A stretch of 64,000 nucleotides of DNA from CAVQMB01 sp963713445 (GCA_963713445.1 CAVQMB010000012.1:44514-108513); one strand, 5' to 3'. Counted from the first letter of the stretch, positions 1 through 9,231 are shown. The notes: generated by a model not told the origin, from the letters alone. Made by a program: numbers and translations.

Positions 1-321
1 TCTCCAACATTTACTTCTCTCCTACTTTAACTTTATATGGACTTGACGGTTGTTTTCGTGTGGTCGGCCCCAATTCAGCCGCCCAAAAAACTCGTCCGTG
101 AGGAGATCTATTGTCATACAGCCATACACGCGCTCCACCTACTCGGCAGATTGCGGGTCAGGCATGGGAACACCCGGGTTGTTATCCTGACAGCGTTGAT
201 AACGCTATCATCTATCGGGTTATAAGATCTCGTGCTCCATCGGTCCAGCGCTAACAGATATACACCGAGCCATGCGCGCACGTCAACGGCACGTACCCAT
301 CGTCATGTGTCAGCGGTCACG
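1..321. other. No gene recognised before dsbD
   Basis: I see no convincing gene between the window edge and the dsbD stop codon. Short open frames exist (for example 37-225 on the plus strand), but they have no recognisable motif, no good ribosome site and unremarkable composition. The first 60 bases are A/T-rich compared with the rest. A gene cut by the window edge cannot be excluded. Confidence 0.4.
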
Positions 322-2274
322 CTAGTCGGGTGCGGAAGAGGAATCTGCCAGGGCTGGACGGGCGGCGGCACCGGCCCGCGGAATAGCGCCGAAGGCAAGG
401 CGCAGGTGTTGCCGAAACTGCGCCGCAGGCATGTAACCCACGACCCGGAACGCGGGCCGTTCGCGGCCATCGGGCCCGAAGAACAGGATCGCCGGCGGAC
501 CGACCAGGTGAAAGTGGCGCAGCAGCGCCTGGTCTCCCGCATTGTCAGCGGTGACATCAGCACGCAGCAGCAGTGTGTTGTGCAAAACCTTACGCACGCC
601 GGGATTGCTAAAAGTGTAGCGCTCCAGCTCCTTGCAGGAAACGCACCAGTCAGCATAGAAATCAAGCATCACCGGACGGCCGTCAGCGGTGGCCAGCGCC
701 TCCTTCAGGCCACGCAAACTTTTGACCCGTTGAAATGCCAGCTGCGGAGCCGCGTGACTGGCACCAGCCAGTAGCGTGGTACCCCGCAACGGCTGCCAGG
801 GATTGCGCCCCCCGGCGGCCACCCCAACCAGCATCAGTACGCCATAGACCAGCAGCACCAGGCCGAGGCCTTGCCTCAGGGTGCGCCAGCCACCGCGTGG
901 AGCCTGCAAGGCGCCCAGGTAAACGGCGCAAACGATCATCAGCGTGGCACTGAGCAGCAGGGTCACCACCGGCGGGACGATGCGATCCAGCAGGTAAATG
1001 GCGACTGCAAGCAAGAGTACGCCAAACACCGCGCGCACGGCACTCATCCAGGCCCCGGCACGCGGCAGCAGCCGCCCCGCCGAAGTGCCTACGATCAACA
1101 ACGGCAACCCCAGGCCAAGACTCATGGCAAACAGCGCCGCGCCGCCGAGCACGGCATCGCCGCTCAAGCTAATGACGCTGAGCGCACCGATCAGTGGCGG
1201 GGCGACGCACGGCCCCACGATCAGTGCCGACAGCACCCCCATGATCGCAGCGCCGGCATAGCGCCCGCCGCGCTGGCGTCCGCTGAGATCGGCCAGGCGG
1301 CTCTGCAGAGCCGCCGGCAGTTGCAGCTGAATGACATCAAACATGCCCAGTGCCAGCACCACGAATAAAGCACTGAAGGTCGCGATCACCCAGGGATTCT
1401 GGAACCAGATCTGCAAGTTCGCACCGGTGAGGCCGGCCAATACCCCGACCGCGGAATACACCAGCGCCATGCTGAGCACGTAGACCAGCGACAGCCGCAG
1501 GGCCCGGCCGCGGGTGAGTGCTTTGCCCTGCCCGGCTATAACGCCGGCCAGAATCGGGATCATGGGGAACATGCAGGGAGTGAAGGCCAGCAGGATACCA
1601 AGCCCGAAGAACAGCGGCAGCGCCCAATAACGCTGAGCCAGCAGTTCACGGGTAAGCCGGTCCTGCTCGGAAACGAAGCCCGCCGCAGGTGCCGGTGCAG
1701 CAGGAACCGCGGCAGCGCTCTGGCCGATGGGCGCCGGTGTCGATTGGGCAGCGCCAGCCACGGAGGCAATGCGATTGGTACTGCCTCCGCCCAGCACGCC
1801 GCTCAGAAGATCGCTGTCGGCGCCGGTGCCATCCGCCTTGGCAACCGTCAGGGTGTGGGTCTGCGGTGGATAGCAGACGCCGGCATCGGCACAGCCCTGG
1901 TAGTGCACAGTCAGCTTCAGGGCACCTGCCAACGGCGCCTGTTCGATGGGTAGCCGGGCCGTCACCTGATGGTGATATACCACCATCCGACCGAAAAACT
2001 CGTCATTCTTGATCTGGCCGGCAGGCCACTTGGCCGGTCCCAGTTTCAGCCCTGGCCGGGCCGGCTTGAAGCTGAATCGGTCGCGGTACAGATAATAGCC
2101 GTCGGCGATCCGCCAGTGCGCCAGCAGCGTGTGGCCATCGGCACTCAGCGACAGGCTGGGCTGGAACGCCTGGCCCACCGGCAGCAACTGGCTCGGATCG
2201 ATCGCCAGCGCCGGCCGTACCAGTGACAACAGCAGTGCGGTATATAGAAGTGCAGCAAACCGGATTCGCATCAT
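322..2274 (-). CDS. dsbD: Thiol:disulfide interchange protein DsbD
   Basis: Inner-membrane protein that carries electrons from cytoplasmic thioredoxin to periplasmic reductases such as DsbC or CcmG-like proteins. The 650 residues show a signal peptide (about 1-24) and a periplasmic alpha domain with the cysteine pair YQGC-x4-GVCYPP near residue 125. A central multi-TM domain carries paired cysteines in FTPCMFP and GPCVAPP. The C-terminal thioredoxin domain has the active site DWCVSCKE. All six functional cysteines of the family are present and the length is normal. A TlpA-like gene lies 165 bp upstream on the same strand, which fits shared periplasmic redox work. DsbD is the clear call. Confidence 0.95.
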   Translation of the reverse strand: MMRIRFAALLYTALLLSLVRPALAIDPSQLLPVGQAFQPSLSLSADGHTLLAHWRIADGYYLYRDRFSFKPARPGLKLGPAKWPAGQIKNDEFFGRMVVYHHQVTARLPIEQAPLAGALKLTVHYQGCADAGVCYPPQTHTLTVAKADGTGADSDLLSGVLGGGSTNRIASVAGAAQSTPAPIGQSAAAVPAAPAPAAGFVSEQDRLTRELLAQRYWALPLFFGLGILLAFTPCMFPMIPILAGVIAGQGKALTRGRALRLSLVYVLSMALVYSAVGVLAGLTGANLQIWFQNPWVIATFSALFVVLALGMFDVIQLQLPAALQSRLADLSGRQRGGRYAGAAIMGVLSALIVGPCVAPPLIGALSVISLSGDAVLGGAALFAMSLGLGLPLLIVGTSAGRLLPRAGAWMSAVRAVFGVLLLAVAIYLLDRIVPPVVTLLLSATLMIVCAVYLGALQAPRGGWRTLRQGLGLVLLVYGVLMLVGVAAGGRNPWQPLRGTTLLAGASHAAPQLAFQRVKSLRGLKEALATADGRPVMLDFYADWCVSCKELERYTFSNPGVRKVLHNTLLLRADVTADNAGDQALLRHFHLVGPPAILFFGPDGRERPAFRVVGYMPAAQFRQHLRLAFGAIPRAGAAARPALADSSSAPD

Positions 2275-2439
2275 GATCCTCGTCTACGCAGACCGGGTAA
2301 CACCGGATGCGAAACGCAGCAGCAAACCATCCCGGAGTCATCGGGTAAACAGCAGCACAGCCGCAGCACGCAGGCGTATGGACACGGCTGTCGGCGGGTT
2401 ACTTTAACGAAAAATGGAGGAGGCGCCAAAACCGGCCAC

Positions 2440-2982
2440 TCAATGCCCGTTACGCAGGGCTTCCAGTTCGGCAATCAGCGCCGGGCTGTCCCAAGGCTGG
2501 TCGCCCAACGCCTCATACACAATGCGGCCGCCGGGGCCTACAACGAAGGTGGTGGGTAGGCCCCGCACGCCCCACTTGGGACCCGCCGTCATGTTACCGT
2601 CGACCAGCAGCGGGAACCCTACCGGCACCCGCCTGGTGAACGCAGTAATAGCCTTGACCGTCTGCCCCATGTTAATGCCCAGCACCTGAATGCCCCGATC
2701 CGCTGTGTTCTGGTACAGCCGGTTCAGGGCCGGCATTTCCTTGATGCACGGCGAACACCAGGTCGCCCAGAAATTTACCACCACGACCTTGCCCCGGTAC
2801 TCCCGCAGGTCATGGGGGTGGCCTTGCAGATCATTAAGCTGCAAGTGGGGCGCCGGGCGCGGATGAGCCACCGGCTGCAGCGGTCGTCCCGCTCCCCATA
2901 CGATTGCAGTGGTGCTGATCAACAGCAACAGGGTACCCGCCCATAATCGCATTCGATGCCCCCGGATCACATCATTGTCCAT
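2440..2982 (-). CDS. TlpA-like periplasmic thioredoxin
   Basis: A 180-residue TlpA/ResA/CcmG-type thioredoxin, probably a membrane-anchored periplasmic disulfide reductase. An N-terminal hydrophobic segment (about residues 11-30) acts as signal or anchor. The fold follows, with the FWATWCSPC active site near residue 72, giving a CxxC of Cys-Ser-Pro-Cys, and the cis-proline segment GLPTTF near residue 143. The second methionine (residue 11, MRLWAG) is an alternative start giving a tighter signal peptide. dsbD lies just downstream in the same orientation and is the likely electron donor. I cannot tell whether its target is cytochrome c maturation or a general thiol substrate. Confidence 0.85.
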   Translation of the reverse strand: MDNDVIRGHRMRLWAGTLLLLISTTAIVWGAGRPLQPVAHPRPAPHLQLNDLQGHPHDLREYRGKVVVVNFWATWCSPCIKEMPALNRLYQNTADRGIQVLGINMGQTVKAITAFTRRVPVGFPLLVDGNMTAGPKWGVRGLPTTFVVGPGGRIVYEALGDQPWDSPALIAELEALRNGH

Positions 2983-3043
2983 TCGCCGTCTCTTCTTCAG
3001 TAGCTGTGACTGTCCCCAGCCGCATTGGTTTGTCCCGGCACAA

Positions 3044-3480
3044 TCAGACCATCGCGTGCAGCCAGAGTGCGGCCAGGCCGCACGAGGTAATCGTCATCGG
3101 GATACCGCAGCGGGCATGGTCTGCAAAACTCAGCCGGACCCCAGCCTCACCGGCGCGCTCCGCCACAATCAGATTGGCCATACTACCGACCAGGCGGCTC
3201 CCCGCTGCGGGCGATACCGTCTGCGCACGCATCTTAGAAGCCGCTGGCGGCAAACTGGGCCGAGAGAATCATCAGCCCGAACAGAATGAACAGGGTCGGG
3301 AAATCCATCGCTGCCAGTGCCTCCCCAGCACTGCTACGGTCGCTGACATACAGCAGGATCGCACCCAGCAGTGCGATGCCGGTGCGATCGATGCTCAGGC
3401 CAGGCCAACGGCCCGATGCCATACCCAGATAGACCGCGGTAAATTATGAGCAGAATCAGGATCACGTTTGCACCCAACGC
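3044..3480 (-). pseudogene. Gutted SLC13/ArsB-type anion permease
   Basis: Two pieces of one permease gene lie end to end on the minus strand. The N-terminal part (about 3480-3237) encodes GRWPGLSIDRTG followed by a TM helix, DFPTLFILFGL and a second helix. The C-terminal part (about 3190-3044) encodes the family's end segment with GSMANLIVAERA. The intact family has roughly 400 residues, so about 250 internal residues are missing. This is direct sequence evidence of an internal deletion. The fold family (SLC13, ArsB or NhaD-like) is recognised from motifs only. No other copy is in the window. Confidence 0.6.
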
Positions 3481-3695
3481 GGGAAAGCAACCGGTTTCAA
3501 CAGAATGCCCGGCATTTATCCATTCCAGTATAAAGGGTTTTCATAGCCCAACTACTTTTCGATAGTTCCGAAACCATAAATACCAAATAAATTCAGCACT
3601 AGCTAATTGTGACCAGCACTACAATAATTGACTTAGCTGTGCTAAATTCTGGGCAGCACGGTTCAAAAGATAAACGTCAGTTTTAAAAGCATAAA
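3481..3695. other. A/T-rich leader before the HAMP gene
   Basis: This stretch is markedly richer in A and T than its surroundings and lies between the dead permease and the HAMP/pilin pair. It probably holds the promoter for those two genes. I could not find a -35/-10 pair with normal spacing that I would defend. Confidence 0.3.
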
Positions 3696-4232
3696 ATGGA
3701 AATGGCATTCCCGATGAAATCAAATCGCCGTCGCACTTACATCGTCGACAAGCAGTTTCAGGCGCGTTTCATTGCACTTGCCGTAATTACGCTGGTGATT
3801 GCCGTCAACGTTGTCATTATCACCCTCCTAGCCCAGCCTTTGTTCGAGCAGCGCACCACCATCGTCAATACCGCCATTCTGGGTATCGTCGAGCTGATGC
3901 TGGTGCTCGGCGCCTACTATGTGGGGGTCCGCGCCAGCCATCGTATCGCTGGTCCCGTCTACGTGATGGCCAATAGTATCCGTCGACTCGGCGACGGCGA
4001 CCTCGCGTTCCAGATTCGGCTGCGCCGGGACGACCATTTCAAAACATTCTGCGAGGACATCAACGTCAGCATCGAGCGTTTACGTAAACGCATCGTCGAA
4101 ATGAAACACACGACCGAGCAACTCGATGCCAAGCTACCCGATTCGGGTGAGGCGCGGGAACTGGCCGATCGTCTCCGGCGGCAACTAGCCGATTTCCACA
4201 CCGACGTCGATCCCAGCGATTCCAATGGCTAG
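3696..4232 (+). CDS. Two-TM HAMP-domain protein without output domain
   Basis: A 178-residue inner-membrane protein. Two hydrophobic helices (about residues 25-47 and 58-80) are separated by only a few periplasmic residues. A HAMP-like linker follows, with RIAGPVYVMANSIRRLGDGDL at about 84-104, and then a helical coiled-coil tail (about 125-170). No methyl-accepting, kinase or cyclase domain follows. The protein therefore looks like a stand-alone HAMP module, a class seen in membrane-bound signalling partners. The pilin gene begins 14 bp downstream, so the two are probably co-transcribed. The start is uncertain: ATG 3696 is used here, and ATG 3714 (MKSNRRR) is possible. The precise role is unknown. 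Confidence 0.6.
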   Translation: MEMAFPMKSNRRRTYIVDKQFQARFIALAVITLVIAVNVVIITLLAQPLFEQRTTIVNTAILGIVELMLVLGAYYVGVRASHRIAGPVYVMANSIRRLGDGDLAFQIRLRRDDHFKTFCEDINVSIERLRKRIVEMKHTTEQLDAKLPDSGEARELADRLRRQLADFHTDVDPSDSNG

Positions 4233-4246
4233 CCGGAGCAACCCCC

Positions 4247-4714
4247 ATGGAGCGCACCAAAGCCAACCACCATCGCTCGCACGGCTACACCCTGCTGGAA
4301 CTGCTCACGGTGGTGGCTATCATCAGTATTATAACCGTTATTGCACTACCGCTATACCAGAACTACTCAATCCGCACCCAAGTCGCCGAAGGCCTTAATG
4401 TGGTCGGCAGTTTCGAACCGATGGTGACGTCATATTATCTAGAGAAGGGCAAGTGGCCCACCAACAACAATGAAGCGGGACTATCAGCAGCAGCATCGTT
4501 CGCTGGCAACTATGTCCAGACAATTGAGATCAAGGCACCCGATGATATAAACGGCACGAAGGGAAAGATCGTGATTACATACAATATCCCTGCGCTCGCC
4601 GGCAATAACACTATTATCCTCGAGCCGGACGCAGCAAGCGGTGGTAGTTTCACCTGGGACTGTACCGGCGGGACCGTATCCCCCCAGTATCGACCCGGGG
4701 TCTGCCGTCCCTAG
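4247..4714 (+). CDS. Type IV pilin-like prepilin
   Basis: A 155-residue class III-signal prepilin. The leader of 13 residues ends in Gly before the PilD cleavage site (HG|YTLLELL), with the conserved Glu at +5 and a hydrophobic N-terminal helix ending at about residue 37. The first mature residue is Tyr rather than the usual Phe or Met. Two cysteines near the C-terminus (WDC and GVC) could form the D-region disulfide of PilA/PilE pilins. The gene lies alone with the HAMP protein and no assembly genes are nearby. It could be a major pilin, a minor pilin or a competence pseudopilin. The Leu-Glu-Leu core makes the family call safe. Confidence 0.85.
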   Translation: MERTKANHHRSHGYTLLELLTVVAIISIITVIALPLYQNYSIRTQVAEGLNVVGSFEPMVTSYYLEKGKWPTNNNEAGLSAAASFAGNYVQTIEIKAPDDINGTKGKIVITYNIPALAGNNTIILEPDAASGGSFTWDCTGGTVSPQYRPGVCRP

Positions 4715-4766
4715 CGGCGCAGCGGTTATCATGTCCGTTGGCATTCGAACGTGACTGGAGACAACC

Positions 4767-5126
4767 GTGATCGCCGTGATCTTCGAAGTATTGCCGGCCC
4801 CTGGACACCAGCAAGCCTATCTCGACATTGCCTCCCGCCTGCGACCGGAACTCGAGCGGATTGACGGCTTCATCTCGGTGGAGCGCTTCGCCAGCCTGAC
4901 CACCGAGGGCAAGATTCTGTCGCTATCGTTGTGGCGGGACGAGGCTGCGGTCGAGCGCTGGCGCGCGTTCGCGGAACACAGGGCAGCGCAGGCCCAGGGG
5001 CGACAGGGCATTTTTGCCGATTACCGGCTGCGGGTGGCCAGTGTGAACCGCGACTACGGGATGTTCGATCGTGAACAGGCACCGCCCGACAGTCGCAGAC
5101 TGCATGACAGCGATCCGCCGCCCTGA
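4767..5126 (+). CDS. Antibiotic biosynthesis monooxygenase (ABM) domain protein
   Basis: A 119-residue protein with the dimeric alpha/beta-barrel pattern of ABM proteins. It has an opening strand (IAVIFEVLPAPG), a helix with a Leu/Arg heptad (about 18-32), then GFISVERF and the SLSLWRDEAAVERWR block near residue 50-66, where the family's Trp is conserved. Members act as cofactor-free oxygenases or as small quinone- or heme-related enzymes, and many have no known substrate. It stands on its own between the pilin and the hisD-like gene, whose start is 95 bp downstream. No substrate can be inferred. Confidence 0.75.
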   Translation: MIAVIFEVLPAPGHQQAYLDIASRLRPELERIDGFISVERFASLTTEGKILSLSLWRDEAAVERWRAFAEHRAAQAQGRQGIFADYRLRVASVNRDYGMFDREQAPPDSRRLHDSDPPP

Positions 5127-5221
5127 TTCTTCGCAGTAGCGGCGGTGCGACAACGGGCCAGTTCGCTGGCATTTCCCGACGGATCAACGATAATAGCCGG
5201 CTTCCGCTTCGGGAGCCTGCT

Positions 5222-6556
5222 GTGTCTGATCTGCAACCCCTGCGTTTCATCGCCTGGAATTCACTGACCGACCGCGAACGCAGCAGCGTTATCCAGCCGG
5301 CCAGCGGTCGGCTGTTCGACGACACCCTGCGCACCAGCGTCACGGAACTGATCGAAGATGTCCGCCACCATGGTGATGACGCCGTGGTCCGCGCGCTCCA
5401 GCAGTTCGATCAGTGCACGGTGGCTACCCGCGAGCTGCGGGCCAGCGAAGCCGAGTTCGAGGATGCTGAACACCAGGTCAGTACTGCCCTGAAACAGGCG
5501 ATCCGCGATTCGATCACTCGCGTCCGCCGGTTCAACGAGCACCTGCTCCAGGAGCGCGACTGGCGGCTGGAAATCGAACCCGGGCTGATGGTCGGCGAAA
5601 AGACCACGCCAATCGAAAGTGCCGGCTTGTTCGTACCGAGCGGTAAAGGCTCGTTCCCGTCGGTGCTGGTACAGATCGGCACACCGGCAGTGGTCGCCAG
5701 GGTGCCAACCATCGCGGTGGTGGTGCCGCCGGTGCCGGGCTCGGGCGGCCGGATTGATCCGGCAGTGCTGTTCGCCGCGCGCGAACTGGGCATCAGCAAT
5801 GTATTTCGCAGCAACGGCCCGGCCGGCATCGCCGCGCTGGCCTTCGGCACCGCAACCATTCCGCAAGTACTCAAGGTCCTGGGGCCGGGCAGTCCGCCGG
5901 TGGCCATGGCCCAGCTTGAGGTGCAGCGTTACGGCTGCCTGGCGCACGTTCTGCTTGGCCCCTCAGAAAGCCTGATCATCGCCGATGGCAGTGCCGACCC
6001 GCAGCTACTGGCCGCAGACCTATTGAACGAAGCTGAACACGGGCCGGATTCGAGTTCCTATCTGGTCACTCCCGACGCCCGCCTGATCAATGCCGTGCAG
6101 GCTGAGGTCGCCGCGCAACTGGCGGCACTGCCCGAACCGCGACGCGGTTACGCGGCCAGATCCCTGGGTGAGAATGGCGGTGCGCTGCTGGTCACCGACC
6201 TGGAACAGGCGGCGGATGTGGCCAACCGCATCGCACCGGAACACATGCAGATCGCAACCCGCGACGACGATTTCGTGCTGGATCGGATCCGCAATGCAGG
6301 CGAGATCCTGCTCGGTCAGTGGACCCCGATCTCGGCCGCCAACTACGTCATCGGGGTACCCGCAGCACTGCCGACCACCCGCTTCGCCCGGGTCACTTCA
6401 GGGGTCACCGCCGAGGTTTTCGTCAAGCGTTCGTCGATCGCGCGGGCCTCGCGGCAGGCGCTCGACGGCATGCGCGACACGGTGCTAACGTACGCCCGGC
6501 ACGAGGGTTTCCCTGCCCACGGGGCCGCCGTCCAGATTCGCAGGACGGGCGAATAA
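5222..6556 (+). CDS. Divergent HisD-family NAD-dependent dehydrogenase
   Basis: 444 residues, full length for the histidinol dehydrogenase family, with a GTG start. The fold motifs are present: GLFVPSG at 136, GPSES at 246, the AEHGPD block at 271 and IAPEH at 337, which holds the catalytic Glu340-His341. Compared from memory with E. coli HisD, the zinc ligand Gln259 is replaced by Glu270 and Asp360 by Asn374. The conserved SGTNHVLPT reads IGVPAALPT, so the active-site His367 is Ala381. His273 and His433 remain. It is not in a his operon. A NitT/TauT importer starts 26 bp downstream. I infer another alcohol substrate. HpsN (sulfopropanediol dehydrogenase) is a known HisD-family precedent. Confidence 0.75.
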   Translation: MSDLQPLRFIAWNSLTDRERSSVIQPASGRLFDDTLRTSVTELIEDVRHHGDDAVVRALQQFDQCTVATRELRASEAEFEDAEHQVSTALKQAIRDSITRVRRFNEHLLQERDWRLEIEPGLMVGEKTTPIESAGLFVPSGKGSFPSVLVQIGTPAVVARVPTIAVVVPPVPGSGGRIDPAVLFAARELGISNVFRSNGPAGIAALAFGTATIPQVLKVLGPGSPPVAMAQLEVQRYGCLAHVLLGPSESLIIADGSADPQLLAADLLNEAEHGPDSSSYLVTPDARLINAVQAEVAAQLAALPEPRRGYAARSLGENGGALLVTDLEQAADVANRIAPEHMQIATRDDDFVLDRIRNAGEILLGQWTPISAANYVIGVPAALPTTRFARVTSGVTAEVFVKRSSIARASRQALDGMRDTVLTYARHEGFPAHGAAVQIRRTGE

Positions 6557-6582
6557 ACCAACGGAAGAGAGAGCACAAAAAG

Positions 6583-7584
6583 ATGACATCCCGACACCGC
6601 TTTGCCGCCGCCCTCGCCCTGGTTGCCGGCTTGCTGTTACCTGCGGCCGGTGTATTGGCCGCAGGGATCCCCGGTCATCCCGAACCTGGCACCTTCAAGA
6701 TGGGTATCGAGCCCTGGCTCGGGTACGGTCCCTGGTACATCGCCCGGGACCAGGGCATCTTCAAACACAACGGCCTGGATCAGGTCAAAATTATCAACTT
6801 CACCCAGGACGCCGACATCAACAGCGCCCTGGCCAGCGGGCAACTGGACGGCGCTAACATCGCGACCCACACAGCCCTGGCCATGGCCCAGGCCGGCCTG
6901 CCGATCAAGATCATCCAGGTGCTGGACGTCAGCATGACCGCAGACGCCATTATCGCGGGCCGCAATATCACTTCGATCAAGGATCTCAAAGGCAAGAAGG
7001 TGGCCTTCGAGGAAGGCACCACCAGCGATATCCTGCTGAATTACGCCCTCCATCAGGCCGGCATGACGATCAGCGATATTAAGCCTGTGCCAATGCCCGC
7101 AGCGGATGCCGGAGCCGCGCTGATCGCCGGCCGGGTTCCGGTGGCGGTAACCTACGAGCCATATTTGACCCTGGCCCGCAACCACGACAAGCAGATCAAG
7201 CTGCTCTACACCGCCGGTAAGGATCCGGGCCTGGTCAGCGATGTGTTCGTGGTCCGTGACGACGCACTTAAGAACAAGCCCGGTCAAGTGCTGGCACTGG
7301 TGCGTTCCTGGGGAGCTGCCGTCAACGCCTATCGTGCCAACGAAAAGCAGGGCCGGGTGATCATCTCCAAGGCCGTGGGCGCCAAACCGAGTGAGCTGGA
7401 AACCGCGTTTGACGGCATCAAGTTCTATTCGCTGAGCGACAACGCGCAGCAACTGGAAGGTGACTTCCTGCACAAGACCATCGCCGACGTCGCCCAAGCC
7501 GCCCGCAAAGCCGGTATTCTGAAAGGGCCTGTCGACGCGCCCAAACTGATTGACAGCCGTTTCGTGCATGCCGCCAGCCAATAA
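6583..7584 (+). CDS. NitT/TauT-family ABC transporter substrate-binding protein
   Basis: A 333-residue periplasmic binding protein with a signal peptide (about 1-27, ending VLAAG). The SsuA/TauA/NMT1-like fold begins at KMGIEPWLGYGPWYIARDQG and shows GQLDGANIATH and DLKGKKVAFEEGTTSD. ATG 6583 is chosen because it opens the signal peptide 6 bp after an AGAGAG stretch; longer in-frame extensions only overlap the HisD-like gene. Family members bind sulfonates, nitrate, thiamine precursors and, in cyanobacteria, guanidine, so the ligand is open. The permease gene overlaps its 3' end by 17 bp. Confidence 0.85.
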   Translation: MTSRHRFAAALALVAGLLLPAAGVLAAGIPGHPEPGTFKMGIEPWLGYGPWYIARDQGIFKHNGLDQVKIINFTQDADINSALASGQLDGANIATHTALAMAQAGLPIKIIQVLDVSMTADAIIAGRNITSIKDLKGKKVAFEEGTTSDILLNYALHQAGMTISDIKPVPMPAADAGAALIAGRVPVAVTYEPYLTLARNHDKQIKLLYTAGKDPGLVSDVFVVRDDALKNKPGQVLALVRSWGAAVNAYRANEKQGRVIISKAVGAKPSELETAFDGIKFYSLSDNAQQLEGDFLHKTIADVAQAARKAGILKGPVDAPKLIDSRFVHAASQ

Positions 7585-8434
7585 GCACCTGGCCCGCCCC
7601 AGCCTGTTCGCGCCGCCGGCCAGCCGCCGGCGGCGCAGCGCGTGGCGGCGTTATTTCAGCCTGACCGGACAGGTCAGCGGCCGCGAATTCGTAGGCATTG
7701 CCACCGCGGTATTCGTACTGATCTTCGCCGCCTGGTCCGCGGTCACCTTGAGTGGACTGCTGCCGCCGCTGTTCCTGCCATCACCGGTCGCGGTTGGCCG
7801 GCGACTGGCCGAGCTGGCGGCCAATGGTACGCTGTGGGCCGATACCCAGGTGTCGGTTTACCGGATCATGGTCGGTTTTCTGGCCGCCACCGCCTTGGCA
7901 CTGCCGGTCGGCGTGCTGATAGGCTGTTACCGGTTCTGGGAAGCCGCCATCGAACCGCTGGTTGATTTCATCCGCTATATGCCGGTGGTTGCGTTTGTGC
8001 CCTTGACCATCCTGTGGACCGGCACCGGTGACGTACAGAAATTCCTGATCATCTGGATCGGCACCTTTTTCCAGCAGGTGTTGCTGATCATGGATAACGT
8101 CAAGCGGGTACCCTGGGATTTCATCAACGTGGGCCGCACCCTGGAGCTAAGCGACCGCAAGATTCTCACGCGCATCGTGATCCCGAGTGCGCTCCCCGGG
8201 ATCTGGGACTCGACCCGGATCAGCCTGGGCTGGGCCTGGACCTGGCTGGTACTGGCCGAACTGGTGGCCGCGACCTCGGGTCTGGGTTACCGCATTACTG
8301 TATCCCAGCGCTTTTTCCAGACCGACACGATCATTGGTTACATTCTGGTGCTGGGCTGCTTCGGGCTGGTCACCGACCAGGTCATGAAAGCGGTCGGCCG
8401 GCGCCTGTTCCGCTACTCCGAACTTGAGCGATGA
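7568..8434 (+). CDS. NitT/TauT-family ABC transporter permease
   Basis: Inner-membrane permease of about 288 residues from ATG 7568 (MPPANKHL); an in-frame upstream ATG at 7550 is possible. An Arg-rich cytoplasmic N-terminus precedes about six TM helices. The EAA loop that contacts the ATPase is seen around the segment DFINVGRTLELSDRKILTRIVIPSALPGI, ending near residue 215. It overlaps the binding-protein gene upstream and the ATPase gene downstream (ATGA), so the three are translationally coupled and form one importer. Confidence 0.88.
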   Translation: MPPANKHLARPSLFAPPASRRRRSAWRRYFSLTGQVSGREFVGIATAVFVLIFAAWSAVTLSGLLPPLFLPSPVAVGRRLAELAANGTLWADTQVSVYRIMVGFLAATALALPVGVLIGCYRFWEAAIEPLVDFIRYMPVVAFVPLTILWTGTGDVQKFLIIWIGTFFQQVLLIMDNVKRVPWDFINVGRTLELSDRKILTRIVIPSALPGIWDSTRISLGWAWTWLVLAELVAATSGLGYRITVSQRFFQTDTIIGYILVLGCFGLVTDQVMKAVGRRLFRYSELER

Positions 8435-9231
8435 GCCACCCCAAGCTTGCCATCCAAGGTCTCAGCAAACGCTTCGTCACTGCCAAGCGGACCGTCGATG
8501 TATTGCAGAATATCGACCTCACGCTGGCGGAGAACGAATTCGTGTCGCTGGTCGGAACCTCCGGCTGCGGCAAAAGCACACTGCTAGGCATCGTTGCCGG
8601 CCTGCAGGACATCGACCAGGGTACGGTAGAAGTCGACGGTGTACCCATCCACGGTCCGGGCCGCGACCGTGGCATCGTGGTGCAGAATTACACGTTACTG
8701 CCCTGGCTGACAGCGGTTCGCAACGTTGAATTCGCCCTGCTCGACGAACCCATGGGCGCCGCCGAACGCCTCCGGGTGGCGCACGAACATCTGCGTCTGG
8801 TGGGTCTGGAGCATTTCGCCGATGCCTATCCCAGCCAGCTCTCGGGCGGTATGAAACAGCGGGTGGCAATCGCCCGGGCGTTGTCCTACCGGCCCCAGAT
8901 CCTGCTGATGGACGAACCGTTCGGGGCGCTCGATGCGCTGACCCGGCACCACATGCAGGAACTGCTGACCGGCATCTGGGAGCAACATCGACTGACTGTG
9001 CTGTTCATCACCCACGACGTCGAGGAAGCGGTGTACCTCTCCGACCGGGTACTGGTGATGAGCAACCGACCCGGCCATATCAAGACCGAATTGGCAATCG
9101 ATCTGGACCGGCCCCGCACCTATGAGGTGACCAGCACGCCCCGCTTCGTCGAATTGCACCGCCAGGTAATGCAGTCGATCCGCGAGGAATCGCTCAAGCT
9201 GAACGAGGCGGGTCGCGCCGGTCCGGTATGA
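8431..9231 (+). CDS. NitT/TauT-family ABC transporter ATP-binding protein
   Basis: A 266-residue ATPase that powers the importer encoded upstream. Walker A is GTSGCGKST (about 43-51), the Q-loop lies near VVQNYTLLPW, the signature is LSGGMKQRVA (about 138-147), Walker B is ILLMDEPFGALDA and the switch histidine is in FITHDVEEA. It resembles TauB, SsuB and NrtD. Its start codon overlaps the permease stop (ATGA). It ends 7 bp before the convergent SDR gene, with no visible terminator between them. Confidence 0.92.
   Translation: MSHPKLAIQGLSKRFVTAKRTVDVLQNIDLTLAENEFVSLVGTSGCGKSTLLGIVAGLQDIDQGTVEVDGVPIHGPGRDRGIVVQNYTLLPWLTAVRNVEFALLDEPMGAAERLRVAHEHLRLVGLEHFADAYPSQLSGGMKQRVAIARALSYRPQILLMDEPFGALDALTRHHMQELLTGIWEQHRLTVLFITHDVEEAVYLSDRVLVMSNRPGHIKTELAIDLDRPRTYEVTSTPRFVELHRQVMQSIREESLKLNEAGRAGPV

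Noticed and set aside
37..225. Small open frame at the window start
   Set aside because: No ribosome site, no recognisable motif, and composition like non-coding DNA.
5222..6556. Plain histidinol dehydrogenase of histidine synthesis
   Set aside because: Two zinc ligands and the conserved Asn-His are substituted and no his genes are nearby.
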